DNA of 64,000 nt from Spirochaetales bacterium. GTDB lineage: Bacteria; Spirochaetota; Spirochaetia; SZUA-6; RPPD01. The notes beneath the pieces were generated by a model. The model saw only the letters and a list, made by a program, of their open reading frames with translations, was not told the DNA's origin and searched no databases. The position numbers were made by a program, and so were the translations under genes. Position 1 is the stretch's first letter. The number at the start of each line of letters is the position of its first letter. The stretch covers positions 1 through 64,000 of the forward strand of contig JAFGSW010000014.1 in the NCBI GenBank assembly GCA_016934415.1. Direction: 5' to 3'. Of this stretch, positions 24,973 through 33,445 are shown in pieces.

Positions 24973-25029
24973 TTGACTTAAAGAGGGTTTTTTAATATAT
25001 TAATGATACCGACATGTCGGTATCATTAA
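24973..25029 (+). promoter_or_regulatory. Promoter and 30-bp perfect palindromic operator of the hydrolase-TetR-TetR operon
   Basis: TTGACT (24973-24978), a 17-nt spacer and TATATT (24996-25001) form a strong promoter. A fully symmetric 30-bp palindrome (25000-25029, half-site TTAATGATACCGACA) begins at the -10 box and covers the expected start of transcription. This is the place and form expected for a TetR-family repressor site; two TetR genes lie in the same operon. Confidence 0.85.
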
Positions 25030-25048
25030 TTGAAAGGAGGTCCCTCTT

Positions 25049-25852
25049 ATGCCAACCGAAAACATCAACGGTATCAAAATCAATTATTCCGTTTCAGGCA
25101 AGGGAAAACCCATCGTATTCATTCCGGGCCTGGGCCTCTGCGGTAAACTTTGGCAGCCGCAAGTTGAATTCTTCTCTCGTCGATACCAAGTGGTTACCTT
25201 TGACCCGCGAGGTCATGGTCGGTCCGAACCGGGCAGGGAAGACTATACCATGAGTCTCTTCGCTGAGGATCTGAAAGGGCTGGTGGACGCACTTAAGCTT
25301 GAGCGCGTTATCCTTTGCGGCCTGTCCTTGGGATCGCTTGTAGCGCAGCAATTCTGCATGGATTATCCCGGATCGTGCCGGGGGCTCATACTATGCGGTA
25401 CACATTCTCATCCCGGCCTCAAAGAGCAAATTGTTGGAAGGCTTGTTCCCGGCGCCTTAAAAAAATATTTTCGCAAGAATACGCTGCGGGATTTCGCGGC
25501 CGCCGTCGCCCGAAAAGTGTTCACCAAACCCGGCCAGGACAGGCTCCGCGATTTTTATGCCGAGGAGGTGATCGCCACGACGGTGGAGGGTTACCTCAAT
25601 TGCTGGCGCGCCGTTAAGCAATTCGATTCCTATCGTCAACTTGCGAAAATCCAAGTGCCGACATTGATATATTACGGTGAGAACGACGAAACGTTTGTCA
25701 AAAAACAAGCTTCATTTATGACGGCTCGCATCAAGGGAGCTCATTGCATAATGATGGCGGATGCCAACCACATCATCAATTTGGAGCGTCCGGACGAATT
25801 CAATATGACCGTTGGGGAATTTATTATGGATAACATTCCTGATGCGACATAA
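25049..25852 (+). CDS. Alpha/beta-hydrolase of a TetR-controlled operon
   Basis: Serine hydrolase related to 3-oxoadipate enol-lactonase and haloperoxidase-like enzymes. Motifs: oxyanion segment FIPGLGLCGKLWQPQ near residue 24, DPRGHGRS near 51, nucleophile elbow LCGLSLGSLVAQQF near 89, acid in YYGENDETF near 212, histidine in ANHIINLERPDEFN near 240. A strong AAAGGAGG precedes the ATG. Its 3' end overlaps the first TetR gene by 11 bp. The operator suggests induction by a small molecule that may be the substrate or a relative of it. Which compound is unknown. Confidence 0.88.
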   Translation: MPTENINGIKINYSVSGKGKPIVFIPGLGLCGKLWQPQVEFFSRRYQVVTFDPRGHGRSEPGREDYTMSLFAEDLKGLVDALKLERVILCGLSLGSLVAQQFCMDYPGSCRGLILCGTHSHPGLKEQIVGRLVPGALKKYFRKNTLRDFAAAVARKVFTKPGQDRLRDFYAEEVIATTVEGYLNCWRAVKQFDSYRQLAKIQVPTLIYYGENDETFVKKQASFMTARIKGAHCIMMADANHIINLERPDEFNMTVGEFIMDNIPDAT

Positions 25853-26483
25853 CAAAGATATAGAGGCTCAAAAGAAAAATATTCTGGAAAACACGCTGCA
25901 GTTGATCCAATCGTTGGGTATTGTGGCCACCGGATTTTCGCAGATCGCGGAAAAGGCGGGCGTGAGCAAGACGACGATCGTAAGGCTGTTCGGCGGCAAG
26001 GATGGGCTGTTCCTGGAAACGGGCCGCTATTATTTTCGGGAGTATTGCCGAACACTGGAAGGGTTTCGGGAGAAAGCGGAGGAAGATCCCGCAACGGCTC
26101 TTTCCCTTTATCTCGAAAGCCTGACGCACTCCGGACGAAAGGAATCCATGATATCGGCGAGACTCAGCCAAATGTTGTATAAAACTCAGGTTATTCCCGA
26201 GCGTGCGTCGGGGAAATTGAAAGAGGTGTATCGTAATTTTATGAAACCGGCAGTGACGATGTTGGAATTCATTATTGCCCAAGGCGTAGCGCAAGGCAAA
26301 TTCCAGCCGGTCATTCAAAACGATACTCTTCCTTTCTTGATATATGCATTGGCGAGAGGCATCTCCTTTATCTCGTTCTTTCCCTTTGAATCGGGAGAAG
26401 CGGCGGAAACGGAAAAAACCGTAAAAGAGCGGATATTCGAATTATTGGGCGTGCAAAAAAACCGCCGGGTGGATCGATCATGA
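25842..26483 (+). CDS. TetR/AcrR-family transcriptional regulator 1
   Basis: DNA-binding repressor with an N-terminal helix-turn-helix (GFSQIAEKAGVSKTTIVRLF, residues 31-50) and a C-terminal ligand-binding, dimerising helical domain. The start at 25842 (MRHNKDIEAQ) overlaps the end of the hydrolase gene by 11 bp; the usual TetR recognition-helix ending Y-F is replaced by R-L-F here. The stop overlaps the next TetR start (ATGA). It is a candidate for binding the 30-bp palindrome, giving autoregulation. Base composition is lower in GC than the surrounding genes. Confidence 0.85.
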   Translation: MRHNKDIEAQKKNILENTLQLIQSLGIVATGFSQIAEKAGVSKTTIVRLFGGKDGLFLETGRYYFREYCRTLEGFREKAEEDPATALSLYLESLTHSGRKESMISARLSQMLYKTQVIPERASGKLKEVYRNFMKPAVTMLEFIIAQGVAQGKFQPVIQNDTLPFLIYALARGISFISFFPFESGEAAETEKTVKERIFELLGVQKNRRVDRS

Positions 26484-27082
26484 GAAACGTGGATATGAGA
26501 AAGGAAATTATTCAAGCCTCTTTCGACCTATTCGCCCGTTTGGGTTTCGAAGATACGACGATGGGAAAAATAACCGACGCCACGGGCATCCCCCGGGGGA
26601 CACTTTATGAATATTTCAACGGTAAGGAAGAGATCCTGATCGAAATAGTGAATCGATATTTGAGCCTGGAAGGAAAAGCCCTGGATGAGATTTCGGCGCT
26701 GTGCGAAGACGATCCCGTGAAGGCGCTGAATAACCTGACGGGGAAGATGATCGAGGTGAAGGCCGGGACCGACAAGCGATTCGCCCCGCTCCAGCAGGAA
26801 TTGCTGATAGATGGCCTTACGCGCCGTGAGGAAAGCGGACCTTTCGGCGGGATGAGGAAGATCATGCGGAGGGATTGGCGATTGATTCAGCGGATTCTCT
26901 ACGGCTGTGCGGAGAAGGGGATTTTATCGGATAAGAATGACATCCCCGTGAAGGCCTATGCGGTCCTGGTCGTTTTTATTTTGCTGGAGGATGCCCCCTT
27001 CTATTTCGACGGGGAGGAACTCTCCGAATACATCCGCCTGGTTACACAAAGCATCCCATTGATTGCCGGGATAAAGGAATAA
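26480..27082 (+). CDS. TetR/AcrR-family transcriptional regulator 2
   Basis: A second TetR-type repressor, translationally coupled to the first (4-bp overlap). The helix-turn-helix is TTMGKITDATGIPRGTLYEY followed by FNGKEEIL (about residues 26-53), the canonical form of the family. The C-terminal domain (residues 60-200) is helical and unlike that of the preceding regulator, so the two probably sense different ligands or act as a pair. Either of them may bind the operator at 25000-25029. Confidence 0.9.
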   Translation: MRNVDMRKEIIQASFDLFARLGFEDTTMGKITDATGIPRGTLYEYFNGKEEILIEIVNRYLSLEGKALDEISALCEDDPVKALNNLTGKMIEVKAGTDKRFAPLQQELLIDGLTRREESGPFGGMRKIMRRDWRLIQRILYGCAEKGILSDKNDIPVKAYAVLVVFILLEDAPFYFDGEELSEYIRLVTQSIPLIAGIKE

Positions 27083-27203
27083 AGCGCCGCGACGTATCCG
27101 CTCCGCTTGCTTGTCCTATGCGAGGTTGAAGGCATTAAGAGCCCGCCGGCCGCCTTGCTCGATCGCCCCGGCGTGAATATATTAGTGACAGCAAGCAGGC
27201 TTC

Positions 27204-28088
27204 ATGACCGTGATTATACCGGAGCACTCCGGGTTTTGCCCGGGTGTTTCCAATGCCGAAAAGAACATTTTCCGACTCAAGAAGCGCGAACCCGGGGTCC
27301 GCCTGTTCGTGTACGGATATCTCATCAACAACCGGAAATACATCGCCTTTCTCGAGGAACAGGGCGTCCGCACCGTCGAATCGATGGAGGACATCCCCGA
27401 GGGCGCGGTCGTCATCGTCCGCACCCACGGATTGGACCGGAACGAGGAGGCGGCGCTGCGCGGGCGATTCAGGGTGGTCGATCTCACCTGTCCCAAGGTG
27501 AAGAAGGTGCAGAACGAGATCGATGCGCACGCGCGGCAAGGATACGCCGTCGTCATCGTGGGAAAGGAAGACCACCCGGAGACCCGCGGCCACAAGAGCT
27601 GCGCCGGCGAGTGTTCCGTGATCGGCCGCGTCGAGGAGTGCGCCCCGGTCGTCGACCGCCTGCAGGCCGCGAACCCCGGGGGCGGACTCCCGCGAAAGGT
27701 TTTTCTCTGCGCCCAGACAACGGCGTCCCGCGACCTGTTCGAGGCCATCGTCTCGGCTTTTCAGGCGGCCGGGCCGGGAATCTTCGACCTTTCCGTGTAC
27801 GATTCGATTTGCCCCGTCACCGACCGCAAGGAGCGGGAATCCCTGCGACTCAGGAAGGACGCGGACGTGACGTTCGTGGTCGGAGACAAAATCTCCGCCA
27901 ACGCGTCGAAGCTGTACCGCCTCCTTTCGGCCGAACCGGGAACGCCGGTCTATTTTGTCGAGGACCTGGCCGAGCTCAAATCCCTGGGCCTCGACCTGCC
28001 GCCCGGCGGGAAAGCCCTCCTCATCGCGTCGGCGTCCACGCCCGCCTTCATCGAGCAAGACATCGCTTTGTACCTGGAGAGTCTCTGA
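27204..28088 (+). CDS. ispH: 4-hydroxy-3-methylbut-2-enyl diphosphate reductase (IspH-like)
   Basis: Last step of the MEP pathway: an iron-sulphur enzyme that makes IPP and DMAPP. The three cluster cysteines are at C12 (GFCPGVSNAEK), C96 (DLTCPKVKKV) and C203 (SICPVTDRKE). The histidine and glutamate of the active site are visible in RTHGL (H75) and KEDHPE (H124, E126). The position of the substrate-binding His41 of E. coli reads Asn (LINNRKY), an unusual change. At 294 residues it is slightly short of the E. coli enzyme. The start has only a weak GCAGG. It is followed after 1 bp by an amidotransferase gene. Confidence 0.88.
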   Translation: MTVIIPEHSGFCPGVSNAEKNIFRLKKREPGVRLFVYGYLINNRKYIAFLEEQGVRTVESMEDIPEGAVVIVRTHGLDRNEEAALRGRFRVVDLTCPKVKKVQNEIDAHARQGYAVVIVGKEDHPETRGHKSCAGECSVIGRVEECAPVVDRLQAANPGGGLPRKVFLCAQTTASRDLFEAIVSAFQAAGPGIFDLSVYDSICPVTDRKERESLRLRKDADVTFVVGDKISANASKLYRLLSAEPGTPVYFVEDLAELKSLGLDLPPGGKALLIASASTPAFIEQDIALYLESL

Positions 28089-28089
28089 C

Positions 28090-28788
28090 ATGCGCCTCAT
28101 CTGCCTGCAACACGAACCGCACGAGGGCCCGGGAGCGATCCGTTCCTGGTGCCTGACGCACGGCCGCGAACTGCTTGAGTGCCGGGTTTTCGCCGGGGAG
28201 GCCTTCCCTGAGACTCGGGAGGACGATGCGCTCCTCGTCATGGGCGGGGGCATGGGGGCGAACGACGACGGCCGCCACCCCTGGCTGGCGGAGGAAAAGC
28301 GATTTATCGGGCGATGTATCCGGGCTCAAATGAAGGTCGTCGGCATATGTCTAGGGGCCCAACTCATCGCCGCCGCGTGCGGGGCGCCCGTGTACCGCAA
28401 TCGTTGTAAAGAGATCGGCTGGTTTCCCATCGACCTCACCGCCGCGGGCGCGGCTTCCCCCCTCTTCGGCTCCTGCCCGCCGTCGTTCCCGGTTTTTCAC
28501 TGGCACGGAGATTCCTTCGACCTTCCCTCGGGCGCCGTGCTGCTGGCCTCCTCGGCGGCCGCCGAGCGCCAGGCCTTTTCGATCGGGGACCGGATCCTGG
28601 GACTCCAGTTCCACCTGGAGATCGATCGGGAGCTGGTCGAACGGTTCGTCGAGGGCGGAAAGAGCGAGCTCGTCAAGGCGGAATTCGTGCAGACGCCGGA
28701 AGAGATCGCCGCTCGGTATGAATTGCTCCCGGAGCTCAATCGGCGGCTGTTCGATATGCTCGACGCCTTTTTCGACGACCGAAAGTGA
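28090..28788 (+). CDS. Class I glutamine amidotransferase-like protein
   Basis: GATase1-fold protein that would release ammonia from glutamine or a gamma-glutamyl substrate. The nucleophile elbow is VVGICLGAQLIAAA (Cys near residue 87), and the His-Glu pair lies in LGLQFHLEID near 175. The HWHGDSF block before it is typical of the GMP-synthase-like stand-alone family (PuuD/GuaA-type relatives). It begins 1 bp after the ispH stop, so the two are co-transcribed; no functional link between them is obvious. An acidic C-terminal helix ends the protein. The substrate is unknown. Confidence 0.88.
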   Translation: MRLICLQHEPHEGPGAIRSWCLTHGRELLECRVFAGEAFPETREDDALLVMGGGMGANDDGRHPWLAEEKRFIGRCIRAQMKVVGICLGAQLIAAACGAPVYRNRCKEIGWFPIDLTAAGAASPLFGSCPPSFPVFHWHGDSFDLPSGAVLLASSAAAERQAFSIGDRILGLQFHLEIDRELVERFVEGGKSELVKAEFVQTPEEIAARYELLPELNRRLFDMLDAFFDDRK

Positions 28789-28918
28789 ACGCCGGCCGGT
28801 TTTCAACGGCGGGATCGAACGTTAGCCAACAGCCGGATTCTATAAATCTCGGAAAAAAATTGTATACAGCTTCCTTCAAAACGGTTAACATGGCTGTGCA
28901 CAATCCGGGGAGATACAT

Positions 28919-29509
28919 ATGGCGCGAGCGAAAGACGAAAAAAAACGGCAGACGATCCTCCTAGCCGCGAAGACGCTTTTTTCGCGGCAAGGATTCTTCA
29001 ATACGTCGGTCACGGACATCACCCGGGAGACCGGCCTGCCGGTGGGAAGCATCTACACCTATTTCAAGGGCAAGGAGGAGATCGTCCGGGCCATCGTCGA
29101 CGAGGGGTGGGGCGATCTTCGCAACCGCCTCGTCACGACCGTCTCTTCGGCCGAAACGCCCGAGGAAAAACTGAAATTGATCATCGATCAATTCCTGCCC
29201 GAAGTGCTCAACGACCTCGATCTGGTCAACATCCTTCTCTCCGAGGCCATTACCTATACGAAGATAGAGGAAAAGGTCGAGGAATTGAGCGGCATCATCC
29301 TCGCCCTCCTCAAGGCCGTCGCAAAGGACAATAAAGCCCTCTCCGGGCTCGACAAGAAAATGATGGACACCGCTCTCGTCGTCTATTTCCTGGGGATCAT
29401 GGCGTCGGTCAAGGTCTCCCGCGCGAGTTCCATCGGCCTGAAGGTCGGCGACATCCTCAAATTCATCAAATACACCGTCGGCAGCTCATTGGGCGTCGAC
29501 CTCAGGTAA
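28919..29509 (+). CDS. TetR/AcrR-family transcriptional regulator 3
   Basis: Repressor with canonical N-terminal helix-turn-helix: FNTSVTDITRETGLPVGSIY then TYFKGKEEIVRAIV (about residues 26-60). The C-terminal domain (IIDQFLPEVLNDLDLVNILL etc.) is helical and resembles regulators of fatty-acid or detergent response. GGGGAGA stands five bases before the ATG. It is convergent with the epimerase gene at 29603-30610, whose promoter carries an 18-bp TetR-type palindrome (30628-30645); this regulator is the nearest candidate to bind it, but the same palindrome is not visible in its own upstream region. Confidence 0.92.
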   Translation: MARAKDEKKRQTILLAAKTLFSRQGFFNTSVTDITRETGLPVGSIYTYFKGKEEIVRAIVDEGWGDLRNRLVTTVSSAETPEEKLKLIIDQFLPEVLNDLDLVNILLSEAITYTKIEEKVEELSGIILALLKAVAKDNKALSGLDKKMMDTALVVYFLGIMASVKVSRASSIGLKVGDILKFIKYTVGSSLGVDLR

Positions 29510-29565
29510 ACCGCTTCCGATGGATGTTCAAGCGACGTGATTTTTCAATTTATTGAGAATGTCCT

Positions 29566-29593
29566 GGTGCGCCCTTCGGCAAGCTCAGGGTGA
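29566..29593. repeat. Short dispersed repeat (GTCGAAGGG family)
   Basis: GGTGCGCCCTTCGGCAAGCT then CAGGGTGA between two convergent genes; reverse orientation relative to the copies at 33328 and 50643. Confidence 0.5.
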
Positions 29594-29602
29594 CTTATCC
29601 TG

Positions 29603-30610
29603 TCAATGCAGCCGGCCTGGGGCGGCCGCCCTCGCCATCTGGAACGCGGTCCGGCCCGCGAGGCGGGCGTGGGGGGAACGCGCGAAGAGCGCCTGCCGGG
29701 CGATGAGGCGAATCGGCCGGAGGAAGAATCGCCTGGTCCGCATTATCCGCCCCACGGCGGCGAAGTAGTCCTCAAGCGTCGTCCGCTGGTAGCGGAGGAG
29801 CCGCTCGCTTCTCTCAGTGTCCATGAAGCCGCAGTGGAAGCCGCCGGTTTTAAAGGCGCGGGTCGGCGGCGCGATCCGCCCGATCCCGAAGAGTTCGAAC
29901 ATCCCGGCCAGATAGTTCCGATAACTGATCCGGCACCGGAGTCCGCCGGCGATGTGCAGCGTCTCGCGCGACCCGGGCGGCAGGGCGAGCGCGTTGACGA
30001 GGGCCAGGGCGGCGTCCGCGCTGTCGCAGATTTCGAACGACGTGTCGAGCGGGATGTCCCACATGATGGGGTCCATCTTGAGTTTCCGCAGCGAGACGAT
30101 GTAGGAGAGCCGGAGGATGTTCCAGTCGAGGCGGGAGGCGCGGATGATTGACTCGCAGGCGATTTTATGGTGAGCGTAGCCGTCGTCGGGGTTGGGGGTG
30201 AGCGGATCGTCGAGACCGATGTATGGATTTGCGACGCGATCCCCGTAGACCGAGATCGACGAGGTGAAGACGAGTCTGGGGGAGGGCGCCATTTCCTCCA
30301 GGGCGCGCACCAGGTTGGCGGTCCCGCCGACGTTGACCGCCTCGGCGAGCGCCGGTTTTTTGTCGGCCAGGGGCGGAATGACGGCGGCCAGGTGGATGAC
30401 CGCGTCGACGGTGCAGACGGCCCGGCGTACGTCGTCCTGGTTCCTGACGTCCCCCCAAGCGATTTCGATTTCCGGCTTGAACTTCTTCGCCGTCCGCTTG
30501 TTGCGCTTCGTGGGCAGATCGAAAACGCGGACCCGGTGATTGTGCCGCGCCAATTCGTCGACCGTGTTCAATCCGATTATTCCCATCGCGCCCGTCACCA
30601 AGACTGTCAT
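29603..30610 (-). CDS. NAD(P)-dependent epimerase/dehydratase (extended SDR)
   Basis: Rossmann-fold oxidoreductase acting on a nucleotide sugar or a related metabolite. The cofactor motif TGAMGIIG is at residues 6-13, the catalytic serine in FTSSISVYGD near 118, and the YxxxK pair in GYAHHKIACE near 147. The start at 30610 (MTVLVTGAMG) has GGGGAGG upstream and lies after the predicted promoter; a longer frame to 30676 would begin in the -35 box. A basic C-terminal tail (about 40 residues, many Arg) is not part of the fold. The promoter is overlapped by an 18-bp palindrome. The substrate is unknown. Confidence 0.88.
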   Translation of the reverse strand: MTVLVTGAMGIIGLNTVDELARHNHRVRVFDLPTKRNKRTAKKFKPEIEIAWGDVRNQDDVRRAVCTVDAVIHLAAVIPPLADKKPALAEAVNVGGTANLVRALEEMAPSPRLVFTSSISVYGDRVANPYIGLDDPLTPNPDDGYAHHKIACESIIRASRLDWNILRLSYIVSLRKLKMDPIMWDIPLDTSFEICDSADAALALVNALALPPGSRETLHIAGGLRCRISYRNYLAGMFELFGIGRIAPPTRAFKTGGFHCGFMDTERSERLLRYQRTTLEDYFAAVGRIMRTRRFFLRPIRLIARQALFARSPHARLAGRTAFQMARAAAPGRLH

Positions 30611-30627
30611 GGTAGCCTCCCCTAAAA

Positions 30628-30676
30628 TGAATGAATATTCATTCAATAATATACCCTCCTTTTCCCGAAACGTCAA
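30628..30676 (-). promoter_or_regulatory. Promoter and TetR-type operator of the epimerase gene
   Basis: On the minus strand: TTGACG (30671-30676), 17-nt spacer, TATATT (30648-30653), then the perfect palindrome TGAATGAATATTCATTCA (30628-30645) over the transcription start. TGAATGA half-sites are common for fatty-acid-type TetR repressors. The geometry equals that at 24973-25029. Confidence 0.8.
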
Positions 30677-30779
30677 GGAAATGAGAACCGATGTTCAGTT
30701 TGTGCGTGCAGGCGAGCGTAACGGCCAGGCCGAGGGATCGAGAGTTGAGGTTGGCCGCGTCCATGCAGCGAATATTCGG

Positions 30780-30807
30780 TTGACAGCGGCGGCGCCCGCC
30801 ATATACT
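30780..30807 (+). promoter_or_regulatory. Promoter giving a leaderless GGDEF/EAL mRNA
   Basis: A perfect TTGACA (30780-30785), a 16-nt spacer and TATACT (30802-30807). The GTG start codon at 30816 follows after 8 nt. Confidence 0.65.
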
Positions 30808-30815
30808 TATTTCTT

Positions 30816-33278
30816 GTGAACGCTTTCCGGCGCCTCTTCGGTGTAGCTCTCATCCTTTCGGGGAGCGCCGTCACTTTTTTCGCGCAGGACGGGCTGGTCG
30901 TCACGGACACGAAATCCGAGTACGATTTCTCCGGGCGCCTCCGCGTCGTCCTGGACCCTTCGAATTCCAAAACCCTCGATGACCTGTTGCCCGAGCTCGC
31001 CCGAACACCGCCGCTGCCCGCGGCCGAACCGAATTTCGGTTTCACCGCCGACACGATCTGGTGCCTGGCGCGCGTCGACAACCGCTCGTCGCAGACCCGC
31101 TTTCTTTTTTACCTCGACTTCAATCTCGACGATGTCTCTCTCTCCTATTTCGAGCCGAATCGCCCCGCAGGCGCCGTTCGCATGACCTCGGGTGCCTTCG
31201 TTCCTGATTCCCGCAAGCCTTACCTGAACCGCTTTCCGGTGTTTCCCGTCACCCTGGAACCGGGCAAGACATATGACGTGGTAATCGCGGTGAAGACCAG
31301 TGGGTCCGCGGTCGTCCCCCTGCGCCTTTTCACGCCGGCCGCGTTCGATGCGTACAACGGGAAACTCAGTCTCTTTCTCGGCGTCATGTTCGGCATTTTG
31401 GCCGGATTGACCGTCTTCGTCCTGCTCCTCATCCTGATGACCCGGAACTGGAGTTTCATCTACCATATATTCTTTTCGGTCTTTCACATCGTGTTCCAAC
31501 TCGCGTACAACGGCATCATCGGTCGGTATGTATTGCGGGACCGGCCGGCGCTGGTCGAGGGCATCCTGGTCATTTCCATCGTGGCGACGATCGTGTTCGG
31601 CACCGTCTTCGCCCAGGTGTTCCTGGGGACGAGGAAGCGCGCGCCGGTCTTTCACAAGGCGTTTATCGGCCTGATCGCGGCCTCGCTCGCCGTCGTGCCG
31701 TTCAGCCTGCTCGGGTTTTTCCGGGTGAGCATCGTCATGGCCAATGCGTCGATGGCCGCGGCCGCCCTGCTTATCACCGTTTGTTCGGTCCGGATGTTCG
31801 TCACCGGAAACCGCACGGCTCGTTTCTACATGCTCGCCTACGTGTCGCTCATCGCCTCGGTGATTGTTATCACCCTTAAAAATTTCGGCATTCTGCCGAG
31901 CACCTTCTTCACCGCCCAGTGCGTCCTCCTGGGCTCGGTCGTAGAGGGAGTGCTCTTGTCGCTCGCCGTCGCCGACCGCATCAACATCCTCCGCTCCGAG
32001 CACCAGCGCATGCAGGCGGAACTCCTCTCCAGCCGCGAGAACGAAATCAAGATCCTGAAGGAAAAGTTCTACCTCGACAGCATGACCGGGATGGCGAACC
32101 GGAACCGGATGATCCTCGATCTGCAGAAGCTCGGCCGATACGCGCTCTTCATCGTCAACATTGACGGGTTCCGGAAAGTGAACGACCTGTACGGCACCGT
32201 CATCGGCAATCAGATTCTCATCGAGACCGCCCGCCGGCTGAAGTCGTTCTCTCTGCCGCGCCCCCACCATTGCTACCGGCTGCAGTCGGACGAGTTCGCC
32301 CTGCTCGTTCCCGGCGGCATGACCGATCCGGAGACGATGCACATCGCCGACTGGATCCGCCTCGTCTGCCAGGAGCGGCCGTTCGTCATTGACCTGTACG
32401 TCATCCCGCTTTCCTGCACCATCGGTGCGGCGGTCGGGACCGAGGACGTTCTCAAGCACGCGGACATGGCCCTTGCCTACGCCAAGGAAACCGGCAAGCC
32501 GTTCACCGTTTATTCGCCCGAATTGGACATGTCGAACCAGATCAGGGACAACCTGGATTGCATCCAACTCCTGCGCAACTCCATCGACCAGGGAATGGTC
32601 TATCCGGTGTTCATGCCGATCCTCAACAACGGAACGAACAAGGTCGAGAAGTATGAGACGCTCATGCGCCTCCGCGACCCGTCGGGAAAGATCTACACCC
32701 CGGGCGAGTTCATCACCGTGGCGAAGCGATCGAAACTCTATCCGTTCCTCTCCCGGTCCCTCATCCGGCAGGGCATTGAATTCTTTTCGTCTCGGCCGTA
32801 TGAGTTCACCCTCAACCTGTCGGTGAACGACATTCTCGACCGGGAATCGACGGCGCTCATTTGGGAAGGGGTCGAGCGGCACCCGTGCAAGGGGAACATC
32901 GGCTTCGAGATCCTGGAATCGGAGAGCATCGAGGCGTACGAGCCGGTCGCCGAGTTCATCGCGGAGGCCAAGCGGCGGGGGTGCAAGATCGCCCTCGACG
33001 ACTTCGGGAGCGGGTATTCCAATTTCGAGCACATCCTGAGGCTCGACGTCGATTATCTCAAGATCGACGCCTCGCTCATCCGGGACATGCACACGGACCG
33101 GAACGCCCGCATGGTGGTGGAAACCATCGCCCAGTTCGCCCGCCGCCTCAAGGTGAAAACCATCGCGGAATTCGTGCACTGCGAGGACGTGTTCAACCTC
33201 GTGCGTTATATGGGGATCAACTTCTCCCAGGGCGCGTTCATCGGCATGCCGCAGGAGCGGTTGGTCGAGCGGGTTTGA
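30816..33278 (+). CDS. 7TMR-DISM receptor with degenerate GGDEF and intact EAL domain (c-di-GMP phosphodiesterase)
   Basis: Membrane sensor that probably hydrolyses cyclic di-GMP. A signal peptide (NAFRRLFGVALILSG) leads into a periplasmic 7TMR-DISMED2 beta domain (about residues 25-175), seven membrane helices (185-385), a short coiled linker, a GGDEF domain and a C-terminal EAL domain. The GGDEF signature reads QSDEF, so diguanylate cyclase activity is unlikely. The EAL residues look complete: YETLMRL in place of EAL, FEILES, LDDFGSGYSN, YLKID and FSQGAFIG. The GTG at 30816 is chosen from the signal peptide and the promoter 8 nt upstream. It is divergent from the epimerase. Confidence 0.85.
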   Translation: MNAFRRLFGVALILSGSAVTFFAQDGLVVTDTKSEYDFSGRLRVVLDPSNSKTLDDLLPELARTPPLPAAEPNFGFTADTIWCLARVDNRSSQTRFLFYLDFNLDDVSLSYFEPNRPAGAVRMTSGAFVPDSRKPYLNRFPVFPVTLEPGKTYDVVIAVKTSGSAVVPLRLFTPAAFDAYNGKLSLFLGVMFGILAGLTVFVLLLILMTRNWSFIYHIFFSVFHIVFQLAYNGIIGRYVLRDRPALVEGILVISIVATIVFGTVFAQVFLGTRKRAPVFHKAFIGLIAASLAVVPFSLLGFFRVSIVMANASMAAAALLITVCSVRMFVTGNRTARFYMLAYVSLIASVIVITLKNFGILPSTFFTAQCVLLGSVVEGVLLSLAVADRINILRSEHQRMQAELLSSRENEIKILKEKFYLDSMTGMANRNRMILDLQKLGRYALFIVNIDGFRKVNDLYGTVIGNQILIETARRLKSFSLPRPHHCYRLQSDEFALLVPGGMTDPETMHIADWIRLVCQERPFVIDLYVIPLSCTIGAAVGTEDVLKHADMALAYAKETGKPFTVYSPELDMSNQIRDNLDCIQLLRNSIDQGMVYPVFMPILNNGTNKVEKYETLMRLRDPSGKIYTPGEFITVAKRSKLYPFLSRSLIRQGIEFFSSRPYEFTLNLSVNDILDRESTALIWEGVERHPCKGNIGFEILESESIEAYEPVAEFIAEAKRRGCKIALDDFGSGYSNFEHILRLDVDYLKIDASLIRDMHTDRNARMVVETIAQFARRLKVKTIAEFVHCEDVFNLVRYMGINFSQGAFIGMPQERLVERV

Positions 33279-33327
33279 AGGAAAGAGCGAGGCGACCATG
33301 ATTCGATGGTAATTTACACATCTACTC

Positions 33328-33350
33328 CGCCGAGTCGAAGGGTGTCCTCC
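33328..33350. repeat. Short dispersed repeat (GTCGAAGGG family)
   Basis: CGCCGAGTCGAAGGGTGTCC in the gap between the GGDEF/EAL gene and the activase gene. Confidence 0.45.
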
Positions 33351-33416
33351 TTCGAGAGAACTTGTGCGGCAGATTGACATCTCCGGCAGAGCGTCGCCTG
33401 AACGAAAACCTCCTTC

Positions 33417-33445
33417 TTGATTTTTCGCCCCATTTTTGATACCTT
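33417..33445 (+). promoter_or_regulatory. Possible promoter of the activase gene
   Basis: TTGATT (33417-33422), a 17-nt spacer and TACCTT (33440-33445); a leader of about 105 nt would follow. Confidence 0.45.

Noticed and set aside
25812-25841. Longer N-terminus for TetR regulator 1
   Set aside because: It would lie inside the hydrolase gene; the start at 25842 has the usual TetR N-terminal length.
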